Part shown: one piece after another, positions 1 through 6,885 of the stretch
How the letters are laid out: each line of letters begins with the position of its first letter
How positions within the stretch are numbered: the stretch's first letter is position 1
DNA from: Nitrososphaera sp. UBA217
GTDB lineage: Archaea; Thermoproteota; Nitrososphaeria; Nitrososphaerales; Nitrososphaeraceae
DNA: 14,847 nt
NCBI GenBank assembly: GCA_002501845.1
Contig: DAOL01000043.1
Location: 1,484-16,330, forward strand
Direction of reading: 5' to 3'
The notes under the pieces: generated by a model
Told to the model about the DNA's origin: nothing
The model's input: the letters and a program-made list of their open reading frames with translations, nothing else
Databases searched by the model: none
Made by a program: the position numbers and the translations under genes

Positions 1-155
1 GATATTTGCACGATTCTTGCAGCCACACCTTTCATGATTGCAAGATTCAGTAGAAACCTACAGATCGGGCTTGGGACATAAGCTGGAGCGACGTCCTCTG
101 CTCTTCTAGCACTGCTTACAATAGAACGCGTTCAGGTTGCGGTAACTGGCAGTAG
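1..155. other. Left edge, no gene called with confidence
   Basis: The + strand frame 1 is open from the window edge to a TAA at 79-81 and would give the last 26 residues of a protein (ending NLQIGLGT). On the - strand an ATG at 36 opens a frame (MKGVAARIVQ...) that runs off the left edge. Both are too short to decide: an open stretch of 26 codons is not rare by chance. No T-loop or other tRNA signature is visible. The stretch 82-155 downstream of the ACT gene stop shows nothing recognisable. Confidence 0.3.
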
Positions 156-845
156 CTACCTACGCTTCCTCATTGGCATCTTTCTGGAGCCTGATATCAG
201 GTCCGTCAGCGCGTTAAACGCCTTGCCCACTTGGTCCATCTTGACAAGAATGATGGTATCAGTGTAGCAGCTTACTGTGTCTTCGACGTTTATGTGGCGG
301 CGGGCAAGCTGGTTGTAGAACGCGATGGCGCACCCCGGCGTCTTGATTATTTCTTCTGGGCTGTGGACAATGATTGCAGCCAGGTCGTCTTCAATTTCCA
401 GAACGTCGTCGTGGGCGAACATCGCCTTCACTTCATCAAGTAGCGCGTCGTCAAACACGAGGGTGATCGACATGATGCTTTCCGACACGCTGATAAAGTT
501 GCCAACGTTCTGCGTCATAGCCTTTGCAACCTTTTCGATCGTCTTTTTGCTCTTCTCGGCTGAAACCTTGGCTACGTCGGTCTTGACGCTTATAGTGCTA
601 CCGGCAAGTATCAACGCTATCGGCTTTTCCGGCACATCATAGTCGCGCCTTGACCTCTTGAGCGCGGTGACGATGCTCTCGATACTCGTGTTCTTGCTGC
701 CACGCATCTGATCTATTTGGGGTTTGATTATCCGGGCAAGCGCGCTGATGTTGCAGTAGTCGCGCTGGAGTGAGTCCTGAAACGACAGGTCATTGTTGAC
801 GACCTCTTTGACGGCATTTGTTATCGACTTCTCGTTGACCAGCAT
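156..845 (-). CDS. ACT-domain protein, probable amino-acid-responsive regulator
   Basis: This 229-residue protein has two recognisable parts. Residues about 1-75 are helical and contain a stretch like the conserved N-terminal segment of archaeal ACT-domain proteins (NISALARII...SIESIVTALKRSRR), possibly a helix-turn-helix. Residues about 155-218 look like an aspartokinase-type ACT domain (AAIIVHSPEEIIKTPGCA, then a strand-helix ending FNALTDLI), the fold that binds amino acids as allosteric effectors. No kinase or other catalytic domain is present, so it is a stand-alone sensor. It is transcribed divergently from argG and its start lies only 75 bases from the argG start, with a palindrome between them. 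From this I infer a role in controlling arginine/lysine genes, either by binding DNA or by binding an enzyme. The ATG at 845 is preceded by a purine-rich AGGGGAT. The exact function is not known to me. Confidence 0.75.
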   Translation of the reverse strand: MLVNEKSITNAVKEVVNNDLSFQDSLQRDYCNISALARIIKPQIDQMRGSKNTSIESIVTALKRSRRDYDVPEKPIALILAGSTISVKTDVAKVSAEKSKKTIEKVAKAMTQNVGNFISVSESIMSITLVFDDALLDEVKAMFAHDDVLEIEDDLAAIIVHSPEEIIKTPGCAIAFYNQLARRHINVEDTVSCYTDTIILVKMDQVGKAFNALTDLISGSRKMPMRKRR

Positions 846-846
846 C

Positions 847-893
847 GGTCATTATCCCCTGATTTAGGTCAATACTGACCAAAAAATATAAAT
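847..893. promoter_or_regulatory. Divergent promoter with palindromic operator, ACT gene / argG
   Basis: A perfect inverted repeat GGTCA-ATAC-TGACC lies at 867-880 and abuts AAAAAATATAAAT (881-893), a good archaeal TATA box for argG. A further GGTCA half-site at 847-851 is 20 bases, about two helix turns, from the left half of the palindrome. The A/T element reads as TTTATATTTTTT on the other strand and could also serve the ACT gene. In that case the palindrome sits between its TATA and its start. For argG the palindrome covers the TFB-recognition (BRE) position. A protein bound here could affect both directions. Almost the same sequence precedes argC. Confidence 0.75.
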
Positions 894-920
894 GTAGTGC
901 TTGAAACGCAACGGATGTAA

Positions 921-2147
921 TTGGGAAATAACGGCAAGGTTGTTCTGGCCTACTCGGGGGGCTTGGACACTTCTGTATGCGTAAGATATCTTCAGACGCT
1001 GCACAAGCTCGACGTAATCACAGTCACGGTCGACTGCGGCCAAGAAGACGACTTTAAAGAGATCGAAAAGAGAGCCAAGGCTATAGGCGCGATAAAGCAC
1101 GTTTACATCGACGCGCGGGAAGAATTTGCCCGCGATTATGTCGTTCCAAGCGTCAAGGCCAATGGCCTGTACCAGGGCAAGTACCCACTTGCTACAGCCC
1201 TTGCGCGGCCGCTTATTGCCGCAAAGGCAGTTGAAGTTGCAAACAGGGAAGGCGCAACTGCTATTTCACATGGCTGCACCGGCAAGGGGAATGACCAGAT
1301 TAGGTTCGACGTGACGATGCGCGCGCTCAACCCGAGCTTGAAGATAATTGCGCCAATCCGGGACATGAACTTGACGCGCGATGTCGAAATGAAGTTTGCA
1401 AAAGAGCAGAGCATCCCAATAAGCATCGAGGCCAAGAAATACAGCATAGACCTCAACCTTTGGGGTAGAGCTATTGAAGGCGGTAGCATCGAGGACACCA
1501 ACTCTGAGCCGCCTGAAGAGGCATTCAAGTACATCGATTTCCAGAACGACAAGGCAGGCTACATCGAGATTGAATTCGAGAAGGGCGTGCCAGTAGCTGC
1601 TGACGGCAAACGCATGGCTCTCACTGATCTGATACAATACGTGAACAACAAGGCCGGTGCGCACGCTGTTGGCATAGTCGACCACATCGAAGACCGCGTC
1701 GTTGGCATTAAGTCAAGGGAAGTGTACGAAGCGCCGGCAGCACTCACGATAATTGAAGCTCACAAAGACTTGGAAAAAATGGTGCTGACAAAACATGAGC
1801 TTGCGTTCAAGCGTATGGTCGATGAACAGTGGAGCTGGCTAGCATATTCCGGATTGTGGCAGGATCCGCTGCGCAATGACTTGGATAAGTTTATAGATGC
1901 GACTCAGGTCCGAGTTTCCGGAAAAGTCAAGCTGAAGATGCAAAGGGGATCGCTTCGCGTGGTTGGCAGGGAATCAAAATATTCCCTGTACAAGAACGAT
2001 CTGGCTACGTACGCCGCCGGTTCAACCTTTGACCAGAGCCTAGCAAAAGGATTCGTTGAGCTTTGGGGTCTGCAGTCCATCATCGCAAATTCGGTGGCAG
2101 CAGATATTACTTCAGACAAGAAACAACAAAGGGGGGTAGAAAAATGA
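921..2147 (+). CDS. argG: Argininosuccinate synthase
   Basis: ArgG joins citrulline and aspartate with ATP to form argininosuccinate, the penultimate step of arginine synthesis in the cytoplasm. At 408 residues it has the usual family length. The ATP-pyrophosphatase loop AYSGGLDTS is at residues 10-18, and the conserved SHGCTGKGNDQIRFD is near residues 116-130. The further conserved segment EGGSIEDTNSEPPEEAF also fits ArgG. The start is a UUG: an in-frame TAA stands directly before it, so no longer form is possible. The TATA box at 881-893 places the transcript start near 912-918, so the mRNA is leaderless or nearly so. An AUG-UAA pair (915-920) directly precedes the UUG. The stop overlaps the lysW start (ATGA). 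ArgG heading a LysW cluster supports arginine as a main product of the locus. ArgH is not in the window. Confidence 0.96.
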   Translation: MGNNGKVVLAYSGGLDTSVCVRYLQTLHKLDVITVTVDCGQEDDFKEIEKRAKAIGAIKHVYIDAREEFARDYVVPSVKANGLYQGKYPLATALARPLIAAKAVEVANREGATAISHGCTGKGNDQIRFDVTMRALNPSLKIIAPIRDMNLTRDVEMKFAKEQSIPISIEAKKYSIDLNLWGRAIEGGSIEDTNSEPPEEAFKYIDFQNDKAGYIEIEFEKGVPVAADGKRMALTDLIQYVNNKAGAHAVGIVDHIEDRVVGIKSREVYEAPAALTIIEAHKDLEKMVLTKHELAFKRMVDEQWSWLAYSGLWQDPLRNDLDKFIDATQVRVSGKVKLKMQRGSLRVVGRESKYSLYKNDLATYAAGSTFDQSLAKGFVELWGLQSIIANSVAADITSDKKQQRGVEK

Positions 2148-2323
2148 CATCAAAAGTTGAATGTCAAGAATGTGGAGCCAACATCAACGTTCCGGAGGAC
2201 GCGGTGGCTGGGGAAATAGTGACGTGCCCTGACTGCGGCGGCGACTTCGAGATCGCCTCAAAGGTAGACGACAAGGTGGAGCTGAAGCCGGCCGAAACAG
2301 TAGGCGAAGACTGGGGACAATAA
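2144..2323 (+). CDS. lysW: Amino-group carrier protein LysW with C-terminal Gln
   Basis: LysW is a small acidic carrier that protects the amino group of glutamate or alpha-aminoadipate and presents it to the pathway enzymes. This one has 59 residues. A zinc ribbon is visible as CxxC (ECQEC, residues 6-10) and CxxC (CPDC, residues 28-31), followed by the acidic C-terminal tail typical of the family (LKPAETVGEDWGQ). In the characterised bacterial and archaeal carriers the tail ends EDWGE, and the side-chain carboxylate of the last Glu forms the bond to the substrate. Here the last codon is CAA, Gln, followed by TAA. The ATG overlaps the argG stop and is preceded by GGGGGG about eight bases upstream, a strong ribosome-binding signal. 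An in-frame start further upstream would lie wholly inside argG and add an unrelated N-terminus, so I reject it. The stop shares one base with the lysX start. Confidence 0.93.
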   Translation: MTSKVECQECGANINVPEDAVAGEIVTCPDCGGDFEIASKVDDKVELKPAETVGEDWGQ

Positions 2324-3183
2324 TGGTAGAGCTTTCTATCATTTATGACAAAGTACGTTTTGAAGAAAAGGTTCTGTACGAACGGGCGCAGAGCAAGGGT
2401 GTAAAGGCGCAGATAGTAGACGCCAAGACGATGACAGTGAGCACGGCCAGCAAGAAGAGGGACTTTAGTTTTGGCGATGTGGTAATGCAGAGGAGCGTGA
2501 GCCACTACCGTGGGTTGTACCTCACAGCCTGCCTCGAGCACCTCGGGTTTAAAGTGATAAACAAGTTCAAAGTGGCCGAGACCTGCGGCAACAAGCTGAT
2601 AACATCTCTTGTTCTGGCAGAGAACAATGTCCCGTCACCCAGAACGCAGTTTGCGTTCAGCGCTGAGGGCGCGCTTGAAACCATACACAAGGCCGGCTTT
2701 CCGCTCGTGTTAAAACCAATCGTTGGCTCATGGGGCAGGGGAGTGTTCCCGCTGCGCGACGAAGAAACTGCCGGCATGGTGGTGGAGATGAGGGAAGAGG
2801 ATGACAGCCCGCTTGCCCGCATCTATTATGTCCAGGAAATGATTGACAGACCACCGCGAGACATTAGATGCATAGTGGTGGGTAACACGCTAGTCACTGC
2901 GATCTATCGCTATTCCGCTCAAAACGAGTTTCGCACAAACGTCGCCCGTGGAGGCAAGGCCGAGCTTGCGCCGATAACAAAAGAGCTTGAAGACCTAGCA
3001 CTCAAGGCGGCAAAAGCTGTCGGTGGAGGCATCTTGGGCGTGGACATGATGGAGGACAAAAAGCGTGGACTCATTGTTCATGAAGTGAACAACACTGTCG
3101 AGTTCCACGGCGCCGCTAGCGTGTCAAAGTCAGACATCCCCGGCGCAATGATAGAATATGCAGTCAGACTTGCAAAGAAGTGA
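2323..3183 (+). CDS. lysX: LysW-glutamate/alpha-aminoadipate ligase (LysX/ArgX)
   Basis: This ATP-grasp enzyme couples the amino group of alpha-aminoadipate or glutamate to the C-terminal residue of LysW. It has 286 residues, the normal length. ATP-grasp landmarks are K131 in VLKPIVGSWGRG (129-140), YVQEMI at 169-174, NVARGGKAE at 206-214, D241 in GVDMMED and the metal-binding HEVNNTVEF at 253-261. The loop NNTVEFHG is in the region that separates LysX from ArgX specificity in Sulfolobus, but I cannot assign the substrate from it with certainty. Only one ligase gene is present here. Because argG sits in the same unit, glutamate is the likely substrate, perhaps with alpha-aminoadipate too. The ATG overlaps the lysW stop by one base (TAATG). 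The next gene starts 126 bases downstream and has its own promoter. Confidence 0.93.
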   Translation: MVELSIIYDKVRFEEKVLYERAQSKGVKAQIVDAKTMTVSTASKKRDFSFGDVVMQRSVSHYRGLYLTACLEHLGFKVINKFKVAETCGNKLITSLVLAENNVPSPRTQFAFSAEGALETIHKAGFPLVLKPIVGSWGRGVFPLRDEETAGMVVEMREEDDSPLARIYYVQEMIDRPPRDIRCIVVGNTLVTAIYRYSAQNEFRTNVARGGKAELAPITKELEDLALKAAKAVGGGILGVDMMEDKKRGLIVHEVNNTVEFHGAASVSKSDIPGAMIEYAVRLAKK

Positions 3184-3240
3184 TGACCAGAACTGGCCAT
3201 TATTGACCTCATTAGGTCATATCTGACCAAAAAATATAAA
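3184..3240 (+). promoter_or_regulatory. argC promoter with repeated GGTCA/TGACC half-sites
   Basis: A perfect inverted repeat GGTCA-TATC-TGACC (3215-3228) abuts AAAAAATATAAATG (3229-3242), matching the argG promoter with only three differences over about 31 bases. The left half of this palindrome also pairs with an upstream TGACC to make TGACC-TCATTA-GGTCA (3204-3219), and a weaker pair TGACCAGAACTGGCCA lies at 3184-3199. This array of alternating half-sites suggests cooperative binding of a multimeric regulator. The transcript start expected from the TATA position is near 3262, which leaves a leader of about 50 bases before argC. Confidence 0.75.
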
Positions 3241-3270
3241 TGAGGATTTTTGACGCGAAAATTCTATAAG

Positions 3271-3306
3271 ATGGACAATTTTGTTGTAATGAAGGGGAAG
3301 AACTGA
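3271..3306 (+). other. Possible 11-codon upstream ORF in the argC leader
   Basis: Within the predicted argC leader an ATG at 3271 opens an in-frame reading frame (MDNFVVMKGKN) closed by TGA (3304-3306) and TAG (3307-3309), directly before the argC ATG. It has two Lys and no Arg codons, so it does not resemble a classical attenuator peptide. GAAGGGGAAG inside it could be the ribosome-binding site of argC. It may be chance. Confidence 0.25.
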
Positions 3307-3309
3307 TAG

Positions 3310-4362
3310 ATGAAAGTTGGAGTAGTTGGCGCTTCGGGATACGTAGGTGGAGAGCTGTTGCGGCTGCTGGTTACGCACCCAAAGGTAGAGGTGAACATGG
3401 TGACATCGCGGCAAAAGGCCGGCGAGTATGTACACCGCGTTCACCCAAGCTTGAAGGGATTCATTGACATCACCTTCTCGCCGATGGACATGGATAAACT
3501 GGCAAACTCGTGCGACATCGTGTTCACGTCGGTGCCGCATGGCAAGGCAAACAAGATAGTCAAGGATCTGTACGACAGGGGGATGAAGGTAATAGATCTG
3601 TCAGCTGATTTCAGGCTAAAGAATCCAAAAGACTATGTCAAATGGTATGGCTGGGAGCATCCTTTTCCCGATATGCTGTCAAAATCTGTTTACGGCGTGC
3701 CGGAGCTACACCGCGAAGAGATCAAGAACGCACAGTTGGTGTCGTGCCCAGGCTGCATGGCAGTGACATCGCTCCTTGCGCTCAAACCGCTGATTGAAAA
3801 TGACCTTATCGACACGGATCACGTTGTAGTGGACAGCAAGATTGGCTCGTCAGGAGCCGGCCAGAAGGCCACCGCCGGCACGCACCACGCGATGCGGTAC
3901 GGCGTCGTTAGGCCATACAAGCCGGCAAAGCATAGGCACACCGGCGAGATCGAGCAAGAGCTATCAATGATAGCTAAAAAGCAAGTCAAGATTAGCATGA
4001 CCCCGCATGCTGTCAACATCGTCAGGGGCATTCTGACAACCAACCACACGTTCTTGAAGAGGCAGGTGGAAGAGCTCGAGCTGTGGAAGATATATCGCAA
4101 CTCGTACAAGGGCGAGCCGTTCGTTCGCCTGATCCGCGACAAGAAGGGTCTCTACAAATTCCCCGATCCAAAGTTCGTGGTAGGCTCGAACTTTTGCGAC
4201 GTGGGCTTTGACATTGACGAATACAACCAGAGGATAGTAGCGCTTTCCGCTTCCGACAACCTGATGAAGGGCGCTGCGGGCTCTGCAATACAGGTCATGA
4301 ACGTGATGTCCGGTTACGACGAGACTGAAGGGCTGAAATACACGCCGCTGACACCGGTATGA
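3310..4362 (+). CDS. argC: LysW-linked glutamyl/aminoadipyl phosphate reductase (ArgC/LysY)
   Basis: The enzyme reduces the carrier-bound acyl phosphate to the semialdehyde with NADPH, the third step on the LysW carrier. The 350-residue length matches the LysY/ArgC family. The N-terminal Rossmann loop is VGASGYVGGELLRLL (residues 6-20). The catalytic Cys149 lies in SCPGCMAVTS, and a conserved basic/acid segment KHRHTGEIEQ (207-216) supplies the active-site histidine. An in-frame TAG just before the ATG fixes the start. It heads the second unit of the locus and its stop overlaps the next start (ATGA). Family members work on LysW-glutamate, LysW-aminoadipate or both. The sequence does not tell me which, hence the double name. 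Confidence 0.94.
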   Translation: MKVGVVGASGYVGGELLRLLVTHPKVEVNMVTSRQKAGEYVHRVHPSLKGFIDITFSPMDMDKLANSCDIVFTSVPHGKANKIVKDLYDRGMKVIDLSADFRLKNPKDYVKWYGWEHPFPDMLSKSVYGVPELHREEIKNAQLVSCPGCMAVTSLLALKPLIENDLIDTDHVVVDSKIGSSGAGQKATAGTHHAMRYGVVRPYKPAKHRHTGEIEQELSMIAKKQVKISMTPHAVNIVRGILTTNHTFLKRQVEELELWKIYRNSYKGEPFVRLIRDKKGLYKFPDPKFVVGSNFCDVGFDIDEYNQRIVALSASDNLMKGAAGSAIQVMNVMSGYDETEGLKYTPLTPV

Positions 4363-5162
4363 TAGTCATCAAGATAGGCGGAAGCGTAGTCGATGGGCTG
4401 CACCCCTCGGCCCTCGCGGAAATTAAGGCAATAGCTGAAAATGACAAACTTGTCTTTGTGCATGGCGGGGGCAAGGAAGTGACCGCAACTGCTACAAAGC
4501 TTGGCAAGGAGCAAAAGTTCATAGTCTCACCAGGCGGCGTTCGCAGCAGGTACACGGACAAGGAGACAGCGGACATTTACACAATGGTCATGTCAGGCAA
4601 GATAAACAAGGCGATCACTGGCATGCTCCTGCGCCAAGGCCTCAAAGCAGTTGGCATTGCTGGGATTGACGGCGGCGTACTGAAGGCTGAGCGCAAGAAA
4701 AAATTGATGATAATAAATGAAAAAGGAAGGAAGATGATGATTGACGGTGGCTATACCGGCAAGATAAACGCAGTTGATCCAACACTGATACACATTCTAG
4801 TTGATAACGGCTACGTGCCAGTAGTGTCTCCAATAGCGCTAAGCGAAGAATACGATTTCCTCAATGTCGACGGCGACAGGGCCGCGGCATACGTGGCAGG
4901 CGGCGTCAAGGCCGACAGAGTGATATTCATCACAAACGTCAACGGGCTAATGCTCAACGAAAAGCTCGTCACGGGCATGACGCTGGAGCAGGCAAAGGCG
5001 GCTTTGCCAAAGATAGGATCTGGCATGGAAAAGAAGGTGCTCGCCTGCACTGAGGCAGTTGAGATGGGCGTGAAGGAGGCGATAATCGCCTCCGGCCAGG
5101 TTGTAAAACCCATCTCTTCAGCCATTGCTCATAATAATTGCACGGTGATAACCCTAAAATGA
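4359..5162 (+). CDS. argB: LysW-linked glutamate/aminoadipate kinase (ArgB/LysZ)
   Basis: This amino acid kinase family member phosphorylates the free carboxylate of the carrier-bound substrate. It has 267 residues. Visible motifs are the nucleotide-binding IKIGGSV (residues 4-10, Lys5), VHGGGKEV (34-41) and SPGGVRSRYTDKET (57-70). The SRYTD pattern is more like LysZ than the GLRVTD of ordinary N-acetylglutamate kinases, which fits a LysW-bound substrate. The C-terminal ATP-binding half shows NVDGDRAAAYVAGGVKADRVIFITNVNG. The start overlaps the argC stop by four bases and the stop overlaps the argD start by four bases, so the three genes are probably translationally coupled. Confidence 0.93.
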   Translation: MIVIKIGGSVVDGLHPSALAEIKAIAENDKLVFVHGGGKEVTATATKLGKEQKFIVSPGGVRSRYTDKETADIYTMVMSGKINKAITGMLLRQGLKAVGIAGIDGGVLKAERKKKLMIINEKGRKMMIDGGYTGKINAVDPTLIHILVDNGYVPVVSPIALSEEYDFLNVDGDRAAAYVAGGVKADRVIFITNVNGLMLNEKLVTGMTLEQAKAALPKIGSGMEKKVLACTEAVEMGVKEAIIASGQVVKPISSAIAHNNCTVITLK

Positions 5163-6340
5163 ACGGCGAAGATCAATACCTCGCAGCACTTTACCAGAGG
5201 TTCCCGGTGAACCTTGTGAGGGGCAAGGGTACCAGGGTATGGGATGCAGCTGGCAAGGAATACATTGACTGCATGGGAGGTTATGGCGTTGCGCTCGTCG
5301 GGCATTGCAACGATAGGGTGGTAGCAGCCATCAAAAAGCAAGCAGACACACTCATCACTGCCCACATGTCTGTGTATAACAATATGCGTCTAAAGTTCAT
5401 GGAGAAAATGTCGACTTTGACCCCTCCTGGGCTAAACAAGATGTTCTTTACTAACAGTGGAGCCGAATCTGTGGAAGGCGCATTAAAGTTTGCGCGCAAG
5501 TACACAGGTAAGTATGGCATAATAGCAATGAACGGCGCGTACCACGGCAAGACGTTCGGCGCGCTTTCTGTTACATACAATGAAAAGTACAGGAAGTCAT
5601 TCATGCCACTCCTGAGTGGAGTCAAGTTCGTTCCTTACAGCGACCCAAACAAGCTGGAAGAAGCTATTGACGAAACGACCGGAACTGTGATTCTTGAGCC
5701 GATACAAGGCGAGACCGGCATTATCGTGCCTCCAGACGACTTGCTGCCAAAAATAAGGGAGATCTGCAATAAGCGAAACCTTGTCTTAGTATTTGACGAA
5801 ATTCAGTCAGGGCTTGGAAGGACTGGCAAAATGTGGGCGGGCCAGAACTGGAACACAACACCAGACATCATGTGCCTTGCAAAGGGAATTGCCGGCGGAA
5901 TACCCATGGGGCTCATAGTAGCAAAGCCAGAGATAATGGAAGCGACAAAACTTGGTGAACATTCATCTACATTCGGTGGAAGCCCTCTAGCGTGCGCTGC
6001 GGGGACCGCGACGCTTGAAGCCCTGACCGACGACAAACTTGTTGAAAACGCGGCTAAGATAGGCACGCAATTTAAGGAAGGCCTAAAACGTCTAAAGGAA
6101 AAACACAAGATAATCCGCGAGGTGAGGGGCCTTGGTATGATGCTTGGCGTAGAGCTCCGTTTTGAAGTAAAAGATGTTCTCTTTGACGGAATTCGCAACG
6201 GATTATTGATGTTGTATTCAGGAAGAAACATCATAAGACTTCTTCCGCCACTTGTAATGGATGAAACGACGATTTCCCGCGTAGTTGATATAATGGACTT
6301 TGTATTGAGTAGCGAGGAAAAGAGACGGAATGTCAGCTAA
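5159..6340 (+). CDS. argD: LysW-linked ornithine/lysine aminotransferase (ArgD/LysJ)
   Basis: This class III PLP-dependent aminotransferase transfers an amino group from glutamate to the carrier-bound semialdehyde, giving LysW-ornithine or LysW-lysine. It has 393 residues. Cofactor-site features are TNSGAESVEGALKFAR (98-113), AYHGKTFGAL (127-136), LEPIQGETG (179-187), FDEIQSGLGRTG (212-223) and the Schiff-base Lys242 in CLAKGIAGG. I choose the ATG at 5159 because it overlaps the argB stop as ATGA, like the neighbours. An in-frame TTG 21 bases upstream is less likely. The reading frame overlaps the next gene by 11 bases. The deacylase LysK, needed to release the product, does not follow. Confidence 0.94.
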   Translation: MNGEDQYLAALYQRFPVNLVRGKGTRVWDAAGKEYIDCMGGYGVALVGHCNDRVVAAIKKQADTLITAHMSVYNNMRLKFMEKMSTLTPPGLNKMFFTNSGAESVEGALKFARKYTGKYGIIAMNGAYHGKTFGALSVTYNEKYRKSFMPLLSGVKFVPYSDPNKLEEAIDETTGTVILEPIQGETGIIVPPDDLLPKIREICNKRNLVLVFDEIQSGLGRTGKMWAGQNWNTTPDIMCLAKGIAGGIPMGLIVAKPEIMEATKLGEHSSTFGGSPLACAAGTATLEALTDDKLVENAAKIGTQFKEGLKRLKEKHKIIREVRGLGMMLGVELRFEVKDVLFDGIRNGLLMLYSGRNIIRLLPPLVMDETTISRVVDIMDFVLSSEEKRRNVS

Positions 6341-6755
6341 TATCGACGAAACTGATGAAAAGATAATCCGGATTATGCAGACAGATTCTCGTAAGGCGTT
6401 TGTCGAGATCGCTCACGAAATAGGGCTATCTGAGTCGGCTGTTCGACGAAGGGTCAAAAACCTTGTCGACGGCGGAACCATCAAGCGCTTTACAATAGAG
6501 CTTGGTGCAAGCGACAAGACAAGCGCTATAACGCTGATTTCCGTGGCTTCCACTGCGGACACGTCGGCCGTATCTGGCAGGCTCATGAAGCTAAATGGCG
6601 TCGAAGTGGTCTATGAAATAACCGGCCAGTACGATATCGCCGCGATAATCGCCGCGCCGGCGATAGCAGAGATCAACAAGTGCATAGACGACATCCGCAA
6701 AATAGAGGGCGTGTCCGACACCAATACTGTCATCATATTAAAGACAATGCGCTAA
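6330..6755 (+). CDS. lysM: Lrp/AsnC-family regulator, LysM-like
   Basis: This 141-residue transcription factor has an N-terminal winged helix-turn-helix (residues about 6-55; IAHEIGLSESAVRRRVKNLVDGG is the recognition region) and a C-terminal RAM effector/oligomerisation domain (about 66-140; GVEVVYEITGQYDIAAII...IEGVSDTNTVIIL). This is the architecture of LysM, which regulates lysWXJK in Sulfolobus in response to lysine. It is the last gene of the argC unit and overlaps argD by 11 bases, so it would be made together with the enzymes. It is a good candidate for binding the GGTCA-N4-TGACC palindromes before argG and argC, which would make it autoregulatory. That link is inferred from position; no binding is shown. 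Confidence 0.88.
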   Translation: MSANIDETDEKIIRIMQTDSRKAFVEIAHEIGLSESAVRRRVKNLVDGGTIKRFTIELGASDKTSAITLISVASTADTSAVSGRLMKLNGVEVVYEITGQYDIAAIIAAPAIAEINKCIDDIRKIEGVSDTNTVIILKTMR

Positions 6756-6885
6756 GCCAGTCTTCCAAAAAATATTAGCCAGAGGTGCCAGATGACCTGC
6801 AGAGAGAAAGATAATTCTGCTTCAATTTCTTTTCACCACCTTTTAATTAGGTAAAGCACACGAAGTCTTCTGGACTGGGAAAAGT
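6756..6885 (+). promoter_or_regulatory. lysM/MFS intergenic region with candidate terminator and TATA
   Basis: A pyrimidine-rich, T-containing run at about 6817-6844 could end the argC-lysM transcript, as archaeal terminators are T-rich. TTTTAATTA (6841-6849) is a plausible TATA box for the MFS gene, placing the transcript start near 6870. A single TGACC half-site (6794-6798) lies upstream of it, without the palindrome seen at argG and argC. Confidence 0.4.

Noticed and set aside
1..155. Possible tRNA or small RNA at the left edge
   Set aside because: No T-loop consensus, cloverleaf or clear stem found on either strand.
2063..2143. Longer lysW with a start inside argG
   Set aside because: It would add 27 residues unlike any LysW. 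The ATG at 2144 has a strong ribosome-binding site and the typical 4-base overlap.
5138..5158. Earlier TTG start for argD
   Set aside because: The ATG at 5159 overlaps the argB stop as ATGA, consistent with the rest of the operon.
6752..6776. GCTAA...TTAGC inverted repeat at the lysM end
   Set aside because: The stem is only five base pairs with a long loop and no T-run follows directly.
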